Shown here one piece after another: positions 41,823 through 53,001 of a stretch of 64,000 nt of DNA. The translations under genes were made by a program, and so were the position numbers. Origin of the DNA: Strigamia acuminata. Its lineage: Eukaryota > Arthropoda > Chilopoda > Geophilomorpha > Linotaeniidae. The stretch's first letter is position 1; each line of letters opens with the position of its first letter. The notes under the pieces were generated by a model. It was given only the letters and a program-made list of their open reading frames with translations, searched no databases and was not told the DNA's origin. The stretch covers positions 45,950,581-46,014,580 of the forward strand of contig OX442314.1 of the NCBI GenBank assembly GCA_949358305.1, in the 5' to 3' direction.

Positions 41823-44800
41823 TCATTCAACTGCTTCTTTTCTACGCGGTTTCTTGTTTCTTTGTGACGTGCGAACCTCTTCACTATTCAGCGAGCCTTT
41901 TTTGTTCCACCGATAACACATTTTCCAAAGAGGCAAACCAAACATCATGGCACCCGAAACAAATATCCATAAACCAGCCATATAAAAAGACAGGTCATAC
42001 GTGCCAGTTAGATCATAGAGCCAACCTTAACGAGCAAAAATACAAATCAAATCCCACAAACAATATAGAAATTATCGTAAACCCTCTGATAGAACGCAAT
42101 CTTTATTAAATAGCACATTACACTCGCCTATTAACGAGGGACAATAATAGCCCATCTTATACAAGAGGATTTTCAGTTATACCTTGTTCGCACCAGAAAG
42201 CTTGGGCTAGCCTAAAATTTAAATCTACTTCTGAAAAATTTAGTCTGCAAAATGATTAAGCCAGGGGTCGGCAACCTGCGGCTCTTTCGATGTCAGAGAA
42301 CAGTGAGAATAGGTGAAGTAGACAGTACACGGACAGCTGACAGCCATGTTAGTGCCTCTTTCATTGTAACTTTTGGCTCTTCCGCCTCAAAAGGTTGCCG
42401 ACTCCTGGATTAAGCTAATGTCTTCGGACCAAGAATCATCTTAACCCCACTGTTTTGGCATGTTTTCTTATTTCGATAAGGAATGGCCAACATAGCGCTT
42501 AAACCGCAGCAATTAGCGAGTTGCGTGGTGGTACCGCCTCGCGAGCCTAATTGTTAGGACGACTTAAGCCTCTGTGTGAGCAGTCGGAGAAGTGAAATAA
42601 AAATAAGCCTCTGTGGTGAGCATTGACGGAAAAGACGAAACCCTAGACATCAGCCACGAATATAAGTTTCGGTACGAGCATTTCACACATGCGCCAGCGA
42701 GCCCAAGGACGAAACGATGGGAAGGACGTCACAGGACGCCGCCCAGCCGCAAAGACCAGACACCATGCGCCGTCATATACAGGGTGTATCAGAATTCATG
42801 TTACACAGAAATAAGGGGTATAGAGGGGGACCAGGAGATCACATTTCCACTAATCCAAAATTCCAAAAAAAAATTCCTACTTTGTTACAACCCCAAAAAC
42901 AATGGAAGATTTCAAATATCGTGTTACGCATATCGCCCACATTTTCCAGGTTAAAGCGCAATTCTAAAATAAAAAAATACAAACCTATCATTTTAATGTT
43001 AAAGAATCACAAAAAAAACCCAAAAATCCGAGAAAACTAAAATAAATCATTTGTGTAAAAGATTAATTTTCTTAGATTATTTACCAAGCTGTGCATTTGA
43101 ACATGTAGAGCATTTCTTGTAATAAACTTCTGCTGTTGGCTACCGATTGGGTCTTTATATTTGAGAATTACGCTTTAACCTGACAAATGTGGGCGATATG
43201 CGTGACGCGCGATATTAGAAATCTTCCATTGTTTTTGGGTTGTAACAAAATGGAAATTTTTTTTTGGAATTTTTGATTAGTGAAAACGTGATCTCCTGGT
43301 TCCTCTCTATACCCCCTATTTCTGTGTAACATGAATTCTGATACACCCTGTATAAATATAAAGAAACATCTTAACTATTATAATTGTGTTAGTCAGTTAA
43401 ATAAACACTATTTAATTTTACGTACTTGTATACAATTATCAACTTGGGTACTTGTTAGCAATAACAAGGATAAAAGGTAAGTGAGTCTTATTGCGAGCTC
43501 TACAGCCACGCGAAATAAGAGAAGAGGAAAGGAAAAGCGCGACCACACAACTGGATTAGAATTAAACATTTTTAAACTTGATAATTTTGGGCTAGATGCG
43601 TTTGCACTAAGAACTAGAAAATTAAATATTAGGCTAGCCCAAACTTAATGCTGCGAACAGGGTATTGTAATACGATATTAACCCGCTTCGGAGGACATCC
43701 CCTAAAATCACGAGTTCGGTAGGCTGCCGGTTAATTCCAATTATCTGGCAGTGCTGTATAAAACGAGCCTCAATTTTCCAGTAGGAATTCAACTTTTATG
43801 GTGCACCAGAAGGAGGACCGGTCAATCAAATCTCCAGATTTAGTCAAACTCGCTTTTTAGGGCATGCCTTCCAAAGTGTGGTAATACGTTAATAAACTAA
43901 TCAACAAACCAGCAAGAGGAGGTCCAATAAGATTTGCCACTCCTTGGACCATCAACAACAATCCATAGGCATTAGTAAATTTTTCCAGGGTAATTAAGTC
44001 CACAATAATGATGGAAGTCAATGAGTAATTAGCACTGATTGCAAAGCCGAAGGTGCCAGCAACAGCACACAGACTGTAGAAATCGTTTACGACAGGAAGA
44101 ATAATCAAGACGGCACCACAAACGGCAGTGAAGATTGCATAAAGCAAAATTGTGTCCACCCACGGGCTGTCCCCGAAATAGCCAAGAATCACCTCGCCGA
44201 TTGTGTTAAGGATTCCAATGACTGAGATGAGATAGTACGCATTCTTCTTATCGATTCCTCTGTTTATGGCATTATCTGCTATGTAGATGTATGGAACGTC
44301 GTACCAGATGTAGAGCAACAAATTGGAAATGCAGAACAAAAGGAATTTCATATTCTTGAAGTACGAAACATCGATCATGTCTAAGAAAATTTCTTTCAAA
44401 TCTTGTGTGAAGCTGTTGAGCTACAATTGAAAAATGTTTGACACTTCCTACGTGCAATTTGCAACTGCATTATTCCCAATCAACTACAGGACTTCCCATC
44501 TAGCACAATTGTTAGACTGTAATGAAATTCTGCCTTGTGGTGGTGGCGCCATCCGGTCGACTGCACAAAATGAAGTTATTTTGCAGGCAAATGGCGGACA
44601 TCGCACATCGGACATCCCGCATTTACTTTTTAGATTTATATACTTATAATTATATGGCAGATGGAAAGTCCTGTAGTTAATCGTCCTAGATTATACTGGC
44701 TTAGCACTGGGCTGGATTTAAACATTGATAAATCCACCCATACACCGTCTGAAATAAGAGGTGTTATACAGTCGAACCTCGTTACAACGTACCAAGACAT

Positions 44801-46485
44801 AACGAATTTCTTGTTATAACGAATAGTTAAAAATGGCTTGATTGGTTGGTTGGCTATAGGGCACCACGTTAAAAAAAAGTTTGATATAACGAACTTTCGT
44901 TATAATGAACTGACTTCTCGGGTCCCTTGCTATTCGTTATAACGAGGCTCGACTGTACACACCAATACAAACGTATGCTATTTACGCCTAATCATTACAC
45001 ATCATTGGTGTCATTTAATCCCAAAACGGCGTCGAAATAGGGACAAGCATTTTGCACCTTTAAAAGTGTAATCTTACAACCTTTTAACACCTTTATTTTT
45101 GTTTACGTCTTTAATATTTTTTGTGGTTTGTGTACGCGGTAGCGTCTGCAGCCTTTACGTAAATCCCGCCAACAACTTACGGCAGCTCCTTCCACTTGCG
45201 AAATGGTGATCATACTATTGCGATAGATATCTGGACAACTAGATGCCCGAAGATGGTATCGATGGATATTGAGCATAGCACCGCGGTGAGTGATGCTGTG
45301 CCGATGAATCCGTAAGTTCTGAAAATAAGCCGCGGAAAGTCTTCGAGTGGGCAACGTGTGGTGTTTAGCCCAAGATGCCGTCAAACGACGTTTCGCTCCT
45401 TCGCTTTTCTCCGGAACGGCAACCGCGGACAAAGCCGCCAAATTTTCATCGGCCAGTCTCGACTGGCTATTGAGAAGATACGAATAGTGCTCGACGACAA
45501 ATTCATACGTGGCTCGATCATTGCTAAGCATCTCGAGCAAATCCGGCGGCAGCGAGTCACTATTCTTGAGAAAAGTCGGAAGCTGTATCAACGAATTACA
45601 CAGCCGCTCCGACGCTATCTCCTCCAACCGCACATCCTGCAGTAACAAAACCTTCTGCTGTTGCTCCTCCAACGGCGAAACCGTCGACTTTTCGGACAAA
45701 GACTCGCTAGACACTTTGTCGCCGCGGCACTTCTTCTTTGTCCACTCGAGATCCCTCATCAAAGCGCCGCAAACGACCATATTGAGGAAAAAGCCAGCCA
45801 GGATCAAAGTGGCTCCGCGCCACTCAAATTCCCCGATCAAATACTGAGTGAGCGGCGCGAAGATGAACGTCCCGATCCCCGAGCCACTCACCGCCAACCC
45901 GGTGGCGAACGAACGTCTCCGTTCGAAGTAATACGCCACGATCACAATGGCGGCCACGTAGCACAACGCCAAACCGAAACCAGACATGATGCCGAAAGTC
46001 AGGAAGAGTAATTCAATCGACGGGGAAAGCGAGCTGAGAATGAATCCCAACGCCGCCAACAGGGCTCCGGCAATCGTCACCTTACGGCAGCCGAACCGAT
46101 CCGCGAGTGCACTGGCCAACGGCCCCGTGAGTAAAGGGATGCCCATGAACAACGAGCCGATCCAGGCGGTCTTCCCTTTGCTTTCCTTGAAGAAGTTGAG
46201 GAATTCCACGTATATCACGCCGAAAGAGTGAGTTATACCGTCGGCAATTAAGTTGATCATGAATGCGGCAAAAACTACCACCCAGCCCCATCCACCGTCC
46301 GGAGAATTCGACTCGAACTCGAGGGTCGTGTGTCTGGGCGATTGTGCTTCGTTGTGACGTGGAACACTCGCTTCTGAATCTGATTGGCTGCTGCAGTCGG
46401 GGGTAGGGAGTTTTAGGCATACGTTGCACTGGTTGGAGTTTCTTTTTAGGCCGACCGTGAGTGGGGCGGCGTCATTCGAAGGCAT
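41823..46485 (-). CDS. SLC16-family monocarboxylate transporter, 3 coding exons
   Basis: Exons on the minus strand: 46,485-45,181, 44,420-43,910 and 42,025-41,823 (1305 + 511 + 203 nt, 672 codons with stop 671 or 672 aa). Splice sites: GTAAGT donor after 45,181, TTGTAG acceptor before 44,420 (phase 0); GTTTGT donor after 43,910, TTAAG acceptor before 42,025 (phase 1). Exon 1 has the family signature PDGGWGW at residues 62-68, six membrane segments and the TM5 motif YYFERRRSFATGLAVSGSG, then a long cytosolic loop with SCPDIYRNSM. Exon 2 carries TM7 onward (FLLFCISNLLLY...). Exon 3 reads YDLTGTYDLSFYMAG and a basic tail. Such proteins move lactate-like acids or related solutes with protons across the plasma membrane; this substrate is not determined. 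Exon 3 is recognisable only by splicing. Confidence 0.93.
42262..42407. mobile_element. hAT MITE in intron 2 of the SLC16 gene
   Basis: 146 bp, CAGGGGTCGGCAACC to GGTTGCCGACTCCTG, with a perfect 8-bp duplication GATTAAGC on both sides (42,254-42,261 and 42,408-42,415). Confidence 0.93.
42778..43352. mobile_element. Long-TIR MITE in intron 2 of the SLC16 gene
   Basis: About 575 bp with terminal inverted repeats of roughly 180 bp: TACAGGGTGTATCAGAATTC at the left and its complement at the right, extending past CCAGGAGATCAC to GGCGATATGCG. Flanked by TA, as in Tc1/mariner elements. Confidence 0.85.
44769..44955. mobile_element. Pogo-like MITE in intron 1 of the SLC16 gene
   Basis: 187 bp, CAGTCGAACCTCGTTACAAC at the left and GTTATAACGAGGCTCGACTG at the right, TA duplication at 44,767-44,768 and 44,956-44,957. 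A related fragment (AACGAACTTTCGTTAT) lies near 47,015. Confidence 0.9.
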
Positions 46486-46801
46486 GGTAGGAAAAATGGT
46501 AGGTCCACCATCAATAAATGGATTGAGAGTGAGATGTCAAGTCCGGCCATGCAGCTTACTGTGGGATTAATCCTAAACGGGTAAAAATTCGGATTTGTGA
46601 TAGAGATTTGTGGTTGGTTGTTTGGTTTAAGTACTCACATCGTATTTCTATCGAGAGTGGATGCGTGCAATTCATAAATAGTGGATTAAAAGACGTGGTA
46701 ATGTTGATAGGAAATGATCATCCGCCATTTTTGACCAACAGAACATCATTTTTAAATGTTTTTGCCACATGATGGCGCTGAACAACGTGGGGCGGAACCA
46801 G
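46486..46801 (-). promoter_or_regulatory. 5' flank of the SLC16 gene
   Basis: Upstream sequence of the first coding exon. No TATA box is clear; a 5' untranslated exon could lie here. It abuts a 41-bp tandem repeat. Confidence 0.3.
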
Positions 46802-47010
46802 AAAATGATGAAATTGGTTAAAAGATGGCGAAATTTCATTAAAAAATGATGAAATTGGTTAAAAGATGGCGAAATTTCATTAAAAAATGATGAAATTGGT
46901 TAAAAGATGGCGAAATTTCATTAAAAAATGATGAAATTGGTTAAAAGATGGCGAAATTTCATTAAAAAATGATGAAATTGGCTAAAAGATGTCAAAATTT
47001 CATTGCAAAT
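46802..47010. repeat. 41-bp tandem repeat, about five units
   Basis: Units AAAATGATGAAATTGGTT then AAAAGATGGCGAAATTTCAT; the last unit is diverged. It lies between the SLC16 gene and the sugar transporter relic. Confidence 0.95.
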
Positions 47011-47114
47011 TATCTCGCTGTAACGAACTTTCGTTATTACAAAATTTCAATATGAAGAACCAATTCAATTATTTTGTGACCAACAGAAATAATCTTTATG
47101 TATACTGTAACAAA

Positions 47115-48418
47115 TCATTTTACATTATTCAACAACTTTAATCGTATAAAAATACTCTGAATCTCCTCTTGCAACTTCCCTTTAGTCTCCGGTACAAAAA
47201 AGAACACCAAAAAGATACCGACAAACGACACAGCACCATAAAGCCAGAAAACACCATAGATTCCTATAGACGACTGCAAATCTTCAAACGTCTTCGCAAT
47301 CACAAAAGCCAACATCCAACTCGTCGCCGTGGCAATACTCGAAGCCAAACTTCTCACTTTCGCCGGGAACAGCTCGCTCATCGAAAGCCACGGGATCGGA
47401 CCAATCCCCAAATTAAACACTATAAAGGTGGGTTCACACTTGTGTTCACACTAGGGGCGACGCAACGCAACGCAAGGAAAAAGTAATCAAACGCAACGCA
47501 GAGTCTGTTCACACTGTAGGGCACGTGTGAACAGAGCTGCAACAATTGATGCTGCGTCTGGCCAATCGGATGGTTTCAATGAAACCTGGAATTGGATCTA
47601 GTTCTAGAACTAGTTCCAGAATCCGAAAATGGCGGCCTGTTTGCAAGAATTAACCACGCTAGCAGCCAAATTTGTTTGCCAGATTATTGGTCTGGCACGA
47701 ACTAACTCGATTAAATTCGATTAAATTCACCGCTAGCCATGCTGATTTGAACCGCCGCCATTTTTAAAAACAATTTCCATGTGGTAAAGTCTCACCAACC
47801 AAACGTGAATCGACGAGAGTTGAAGTCGATCGTGATTGGTTGGCCGCAAGACCTTTCCTTGCGTTGCGTCGCTTACTTCAACTCGGAGTTGAAGCAGGAA
47901 TTGGCGTCAAGGTCAAGAATTTTTGGACGCAAGCAGTTTGCGTTGCGTCAGTTTTCTTGCGTTGCGTCTAGTGTGAACACAAGTGTGAACCCACCTTAAC
48001 AAACACAATCAGACACACCACGGGCAACCAACTCATTTTAGCAGCAAGGTCCGGTTTTGTGGTCGCTGTAATAGAAAAACGTGCCCAAAACGAACAAACT
48101 AACGGACATAACAACGTTACAAATGAGCAAAAGCACGCGCCGACTGGGCCTGTCCATAAATACCGCAGCAACGATCGACGCGACCACCATGACAAACGCC
48201 ACGATGATCCCTTGATGGTTCGAACTCAACGAGCTTCTAGCCGACGATACAATCGTCACCATGTTGAACTCGAACGGATTGATGCTGCAGAACTGCTGCA
48301 GGAACATTTCCATCTCGATGATGAGTAACGGCTTGAATATAACGGGATTCCGCAATTCCTTAAGCGATAACTTCACCTCGTTATCTTTCTCGCGCTGCAG
48401 TTTCGCGATTTCTTTTTT
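47115..48418 (-). pseudogene. Tret1-like sugar/trehalose transporter, disrupted
   Basis: Reading on the minus strand from about 48,418: a charged stretch before TM7 (EIAKLQREKDNEVKLSLKEL), then LKEL.NPVIFKPLLI, FLQQFCSINPFEFNMVTI, ATVFMDR-type loop (here AAVFMDRPSRRVLLL), then MSWLPVVCLIVFV and, after a 571-bp MITE, FNLGIGPIPWLSMSELFPAKVRS, with the family's end motif VPETKGK and stop at 47,115. These are the second-half motifs of MFS sugar porters of the Tret1/GLUT group. One frameshift lies at about 48,040-48,072 and the MITE cuts the coding exon. The N-terminal half is absent; the left edge runs into a repeat. Not functional as it stands. Confidence 0.87.
47426..47996. mobile_element. PIF/Harbinger-like MITE in the transporter exon
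   Basis: 571 bp, AGGTGGGTTCACACTTGTGT at the left and its complement at the right, then GACGCAACGCAA subterminal words. TAA duplicates flank it (47,423-47,425 and 47,997-47,999), the 3-bp TWA target typical of PIF/Harbinger. The two coding halves resume directly at its borders. Confidence 0.9.
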
Positions 48419-48556
48419 TCGCGTTTTCCTATTTTCGCGATATATTTTTTCGCGATATATTTTTCGCGATTACTTTTCCTCAATTTTGTAATCGCGAAAA
48501 TCGCGTTTGCTTATTTTCGCAATATATTTTTTCGCGACAGTAGCGCCACCCCCTTT
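48395..48556 (+). repeat. TTCGCGATATATT-rich dispersed repeat, copy 2
   Basis: Same order of words as 20,975-21,192, ending TTTTTTCGCGACAGTAGCG then CCACCCCC. It truncates the 5' side of the transporter relic; the exact border is blurred because the coding DNA itself contains TTTCGCGATT. Confidence 0.75.
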
Positions 48557-48811
48557 TTAACGGGCGTCGGTGATTTTTTGCATCAAGCACGGGCTTAACG
48601 TCCAACAATCTGAAGTTTCTTGTCTTATTTATGTGAGTATGAGTCCTACCCCATGATAACCAGTTCCCAGGTTAATAAGTCTAAATTTTAGTTGCATTTT
48701 TTTGTTTTTGAATTTTATGTGATATTTTATTGAATTTGAGTGTGATTGTGTTTTAATTTGTATTTATTGAATTTTTTGTATTGTTGAGTGTTGATTGTTT
48801 ATTTTTTTCAG
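48557..48811. other. No gene recognised
   Basis: AT-rich, T-rich toward the right, possibly intronic to the CxxC exons. Confidence 0.4.
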
Positions 48812-49092
48812 AAGGAGCAAAAAAAGGTTAGTACATTATAATTTATTACATTTCTTTAAAATTTCAGGTGTGTAAATTGCAACCATGTTGTGCCAGGACT
48901 GGAACATTTAGCTGTTCGCCTTCAACCACATAATGTTGTTATGGAAGGGAAATGTCCAATGTGCCCAAACCATATCAATTTTGTAAGTTTTAATTGATGA
49001 AATATTTTTTAATTTTAATGTATTTTAATTTTAATTTTGATTTTAATTTTTAGTCAGACCGTGGACTCTCACAGGGAGCAGAAAGGATTTAA
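48812..49092 (+). CDS. 3' end of a gene: CxxC...CxxC exon and terminal exon
   Basis: Exon 48,868-48,982 (AG acceptor, GTAAGT donor) reads in one frame CVNCNHVVPGLEHLAV..., with a second pair CPMC, so two CxxC motifs 26 residues apart that could bind zinc. A 71-bp intron leads to exon 49,054-49,092 (SDRGLSQGAERI, stop). The splice phase agrees on both sides. A possible 15-bp microexon (48,812-48,826) with AG/GT borders precedes, after a very short 41-bp intron. No upstream exons were found, so it may be a transposon-captured tail or part of an unrecognised mobile-element gene. Confidence 0.45.
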
Positions 49093-49291
49093 GTTCTCTG
49101 CGTGTTTTGTTTTCTACCATAAAGTTGTACATGATAATATTAAAATCATAGTTTGATTTATCAGTTTGAAATGGGAGTTGTTATAAAAATTACGTTTCTG
49201 GACCCCGAGGATACCTTCGTTAAGTTGGCTCCCCAAGTACTACTACATTTCAAAAGTTTAGAAAGTGAGTGAAAAATTCACTCACTTTGTG

Positions 49292-50545
49292 AGATGAAAA
49301 TAAAAATCAGTAAAACTACCTAATTTAATTTTTCTCTCCAAAAAAAAACCAGCATCAAACACCAAGGATTTCGCTGGCCCAAATACATCAGAAACATTTG
49401 AATTGAAAGAAAACACCAGATAAGGTCACATTAGCTTTCAATGTGGTTTTACATTTACAGAAAATATAAATGCCACAATCGTATGGGACTACTGGCTTAC
49501 AATACAACAAAAAATGTAAATGCCGCAAATCATTTGAGACTACGGGCTTACAATACAACAGAAAATGTAAATGCCGCAATTGTTTTCGAGCGTTTTTCGC
49601 TCACAAAAACAAACAAACAAACAAACAAACAAACAAACGACATTTCGAGCTATATTTTGTTCTGTGGAAGCGCGATTCATACGTGCGGTAGGATGAACGA
49701 TCATATACACGAGAAGCTCGAAATCATGGCACACAATAACGAAATGGAATGAGATGCGGACTTTTAACAACGCAGGAATATCGTGAATAATAAAAACAGA
49801 AAACCCAAATTAGGATTGGACCAGAGCTCTATTTTGGTTCAACTGAGAGCAATCGAGTCATCAGTTTCTCCAGGGGTGACCACGAGGAGGTACAGAGTTG
49901 GATTTTACACCCCCAATAAACTATCGTATCGACAAACATTTCGGTTTTCAGTCCGTCGGAAGTCTTTAAATTTCTTCAAAACGGAAGATAATCTGCAAAA
50001 ACATAATCAAAGTGATTAAAAAACATGAATACTCATAGATGCACATCGAATTAAGTCATCAAATTTGTTGATCGCTCGAGTTGAAATTTGATCACAAATC
50101 ACAAGCGCGAACAAAGAAAAAAGGTAAAGTTCACTAAATCATTTTGTTCTTAAATCAATTGTCAAATATATTACACAAAATGTCAAAATTAAGCTAAAAA
50201 ATTCATTAACCAACTAAATAATATCCGTAACCAAACCTTAAAATCAAATCCTAACCGAATTTTCCCGAGCGCGGACAATGAACAATTCCATCCACTAGCT
50301 GCGTAGAACTGACTACGGGGATCACAAACCTAAAAACAAAATAAATTACTCGCGATAGAAAGAATCTTTAAGGCCGTGGCTAGATAAACAGAACCATTCT
50401 CACACGAGAAACTTATCCTCGCTCATGATTGGCTATGCACGAAATGGCGGCAATTTCAAAAAATCTCACTCCATGTATTTCAAACAAATCTTTAATACTG
50501 GTAATATAATTTATCCATAACAATAACAATTCGATTTATGGACAT
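49292..50545 (+). repeat. Large dispersed repeat, copy 3
   Basis: Lacks the first 0.3 kb of the family and starts at GAGATGAAAATAAA. It has two to three of the 53-bp units, an (ACAA)n run at about 49,606-49,636, and ends at ATTTATGGACATT like the other copies. Confidence 0.75.
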
Positions 50546-50733
50546 TATTGTGTGAATCACATTCCCCGAAATTTGTGATCATCTGGCCGCCGCCAGTCGG
50601 CACTGGCTGTTGCAGTTTTAACAGAGACTCTGGTTTGACCGCCAATGTTGCCGTTGACCACCACTGGGGACGGACGTCGCGTGGACGTGAAATTACGCGA
50701 TAAAACGCGAGATCAACGTATCAGCGTATTTAG

Positions 50734-50777
50734 CCAATCCCTTGTGTTGTATTTAAGCCTTTGAATGTTTTAATAAA
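50734..50777 (+). promoter_or_regulatory. CCAAT/TATA/AATAAA module (LTR-like)
   Basis: CCAAT at 50,734, TATTTAA at 50,750 and AATAAA at 50,772, within a block that begins TGTGAATCACA at 50,548. The order is that of an LTR or of a small promoter ahead of the ORF at 51,003. Confidence 0.35.
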
Positions 50778-51002
50778 ATCACTTTATCATTTTGAACTGT
50801 TTGTGTAGGACACATTAAGCAGAGGATCCTGCAGCCAATCAGGACATAGGATTCGGCAAGTAGCCTTGTGTCAGTCTGTGGCTTGACCGCCACGACCAAC
50901 AGAATACCAAACGACCAACAAGACACCAAATAAGCCTAACCAACAACGTGGCTGCTGTGCTGACACAACTTTGAAACCTCAAAACATCAACAGATACAAC
51001 AA

Positions 51003-52316
51003 ATGGAAACCTGCATGCTGGAAAATCTGTCTAGATGGGCGAATTCTCTCGGTATTACAGTAACGTCCGAAATGACCGCGGAAAATCTGCGTAAAATGGT
51101 CATTTCTCGGCAAAAACAACTGCTAGAACAAATGGAATGCGAATCGGCGGAAAGGCTGAAAAATATACACCAAACGAAATGCGAATCGGCGGAAAAACAG
51201 AAAAATACAATACAAACGAAATGCGAATCGGCGGAAAAACAGAACAATACAGAACAAACGAAATGCGAATCGGCGGTAAGACTGAAAAATATAGACCAAA
51301 TCAAATGCGAATCGGCGGCAAAACGGAAACGAGAAGAATGCGAATCGGAGGAAAGACAGAAAAATACAGAACAAACGAAATGCGAATCGGCGGAAAGACT
51401 GAAAAATACAAAACAAACGAAATGCGAATCGGCGGAAAGACTGAAAAATACAAAACAAACGAAATGCGAATCGGCGGAAAGACTGAAAAATACAAAACAA
51501 ACGAAATGCGAATCGGCGGAAAGACAGAAAAATACAGAACAAACGAAATGCGAATCGGCGGAAAGACTGGAAAATACAGAACAAACGAAATGCGAATCGG
51601 CGGAAAGACAGAGAAATACAGAACATATGAAATACGAATCGGCGGAAAGACTGAAAAATATGGACCAAATGAAATGCGAATCGGCGGCAAAACGGAAACG
51701 AGAAGAATGCGAATCGGCGGAAAGCCCGAAAAGGCTAAAACGAATAAAAGAGGAATGCGAAACACAAAACGAACCAATTACCACGTGCAGCGGACGGAGA
51801 GACGATCCACTCTATCCGTACGAAATGTTGTTTGTTTTCTACACGGACCAAGCGAGTGCCCACAAACAACTGGTCAATTTAGACGACTTCCAGCGCCGCC
51901 AGATGAGAACTACTAGCGACCGATTGAAACTTTTCGCCAACAAATTCACTAGCAATTCATTCGACGAGGATTTTGAGCAACGAGTCCATCTTTTCTACCA
52001 AATAGCCGTGCCGGTTATATCGCCAGTGACATTTTCCACGCGAACTCGCGCCTTTGCAGCCTGGGCGGTTGTTTTAAAAACGGCCGTTCAAATACCGGAA
52101 GCGTTGCAGACGGAATGGGTCGAAACATTTCCGGACGTCGTAGAACTGCGTAAGGAATTGGAGATGGATGCGGATGAGGAGGAAGAGAAGCCCGCCGAGA
52201 AGTATCGTCGAGTGCGCAGAGAGTTATCGGATGATCGGAGAAGTTGTGATGCAGACATCAAGAGGGTCACTGTTTCTGACAAACACACTCAGATAGATAT
52301 CCGTATTCGCCAATAG
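51003..52316 (+). CDS. 437-aa protein with about fourteen 14-residue repeats
   Basis: ATG at 51,003 (context CAACAAATGG) to TAG at 52,314. The N-terminus (LSRWANSLGITVTSEMTAENLRK) looks like a small helical, perhaps SAP-like, domain. Residues about 45-245 are repeats of KCESAERLKNTEQT, period 42 nt; two units are shortened to 11 residues (CESAAKRKRE). Each starts with a Cys-Glu-Ser core and is highly charged, likely helical. The C-terminal 180 residues (YPYEMLFVFYTDQASAHKQL..., FYQIAVPVISPVTFSTRTRAFAAWAVVL) look globular but are not recognised. It may be the gag-like protein of an unidentified element or a host gene. Shadow frames on both strands arise because the period is a multiple of three. 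Confidence 0.65.
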   Translation: METCMLENLSRWANSLGITVTSEMTAENLRKMVISRQKQLLEQMECESAERLKNIHQTKCESAEKQKNTIQTKCESAEKQNNTEQTKCESAVRLKNIDQIKCESAAKRKREECESEERQKNTEQTKCESAERLKNTKQTKCESAERLKNTKQTKCESAERLKNTKQTKCESAERQKNTEQTKCESAERLENTEQTKCESAERQRNTEHMKYESAERLKNMDQMKCESAAKRKREECESAESPKRLKRIKEECETQNEPITTCSGRRDDPLYPYEMLFVFYTDQASAHKQLVNLDDFQRRQMRTTSDRLKLFANKFTSNSFDEDFEQRVHLFYQIAVPVISPVTFSTRTRAFAAWAVVLKTAVQIPEALQTEWVETFPDVVELRKELEMDADEEEEKPAEKYRRVRRELSDDRRSCDADIKRVTVSDKHTQIDIRIRQ

Positions 52317-52350
52317 ATTCGAGCACAAAATTACCCTTATTTGGGGTATG

Positions 52351-52555
52351 ATGTGGGAAAATCATGCTTAGTTTTGTGGCATTGCTAAGCAATGATAGTC
52401 GAAACTGTCGTATTCCTGTAATATGCCACTAGGTGGCGACACTGTAGAGTCATGTGGCGTCAGATAGATATACTCACAAGTCAGCAGGTTGGCCAGAATA
52501 AAGTACTCTATTATACTTCACTGGTGTCTCATGTTATTGATCCTAAATCACTACA
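52351..52555 (+). repeat. LTR of a third gypsy family
   Basis: 205 bp, TGTGGGAAAATC to TCACTACA, with AATAAAG near the end, followed by a primer-binding site and gag. No 3' LTR is present in the window. Confidence 0.7.
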
Positions 52556-52557
52556 TA

Positions 52558-52570
52558 TGGCGACGAGGAT
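52558..52570 (+). promoter_or_regulatory. Primer-binding site
   Basis: TGGCGACGAGGAT two bases after the LTR, a form common in gypsy-type elements of animals. Confidence 0.75.
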
Positions 52571-52674
52571 ATTTGTGAGCCTGAACTTTAGTGAGTGCAA
52601 ACTAATTGTGAGCAGAGGACTAAAGCTTGCTAAGTGCAGTTTGTACGGTTCATCAGAGGGGACATTTTGACAAC

Positions 52675-53001
52675 ATGGCAGCGAAATTAAACTTGCCAAC
52701 CGTCGCGGCATGTACAGGTGCGTTCGGATACTATTTGTTAGCCGCGGACGTGAAAACGGAAATCCAGATAAAGGTCATGCTTCTCCATTCGGCCGGTCCC
52801 GAAGTACAAAGAATTTTTGCGACATTTACAAAAGAGGAAAAGGAAGATTATGTGTCGGCGACTGCAGCGCTGAGCACGTATTTCAGCCCGAAGAAAAACC
52901 TCAGGTATGAGCGCCATGTATTTCATCAAATTTCACAAGAGGCTATGGAAGCCATGGATGCGTATGTGATACGTTTAAAAGCAGCAGACTGTGAATTATG
53001 A
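52675..53001 (+). pseudogene. gag fragment of a third gypsy family
   Basis: ATG at 52,675. The frame has YYLLAADVKTEIQIKVMLLHSAGPEVQRIF, then STYFSPKKNLRYERHVF, the typical capsid order of gypsy gag proteins (a short helix, LLHxxGxEA, then a CxPxxNxxYERYxF-like box). It stops after 109 codons and no pol follows, so only the 5' end of the element remains. GC-poor unrelated DNA follows from 53,002. Confidence 0.75.

Noticed and set aside
45358-46231. Plus-strand frames opposite SLC16 exon 1
   Set aside because: Antisense shadows of a clear transporter exon.
50987-51916. Antisense and +1 frames of 158-265 codons over the repeat protein
   Set aside because: Shadows of the 42-bp repeat; only the 437-codon frame extends into non-repetitive sequence on both sides.
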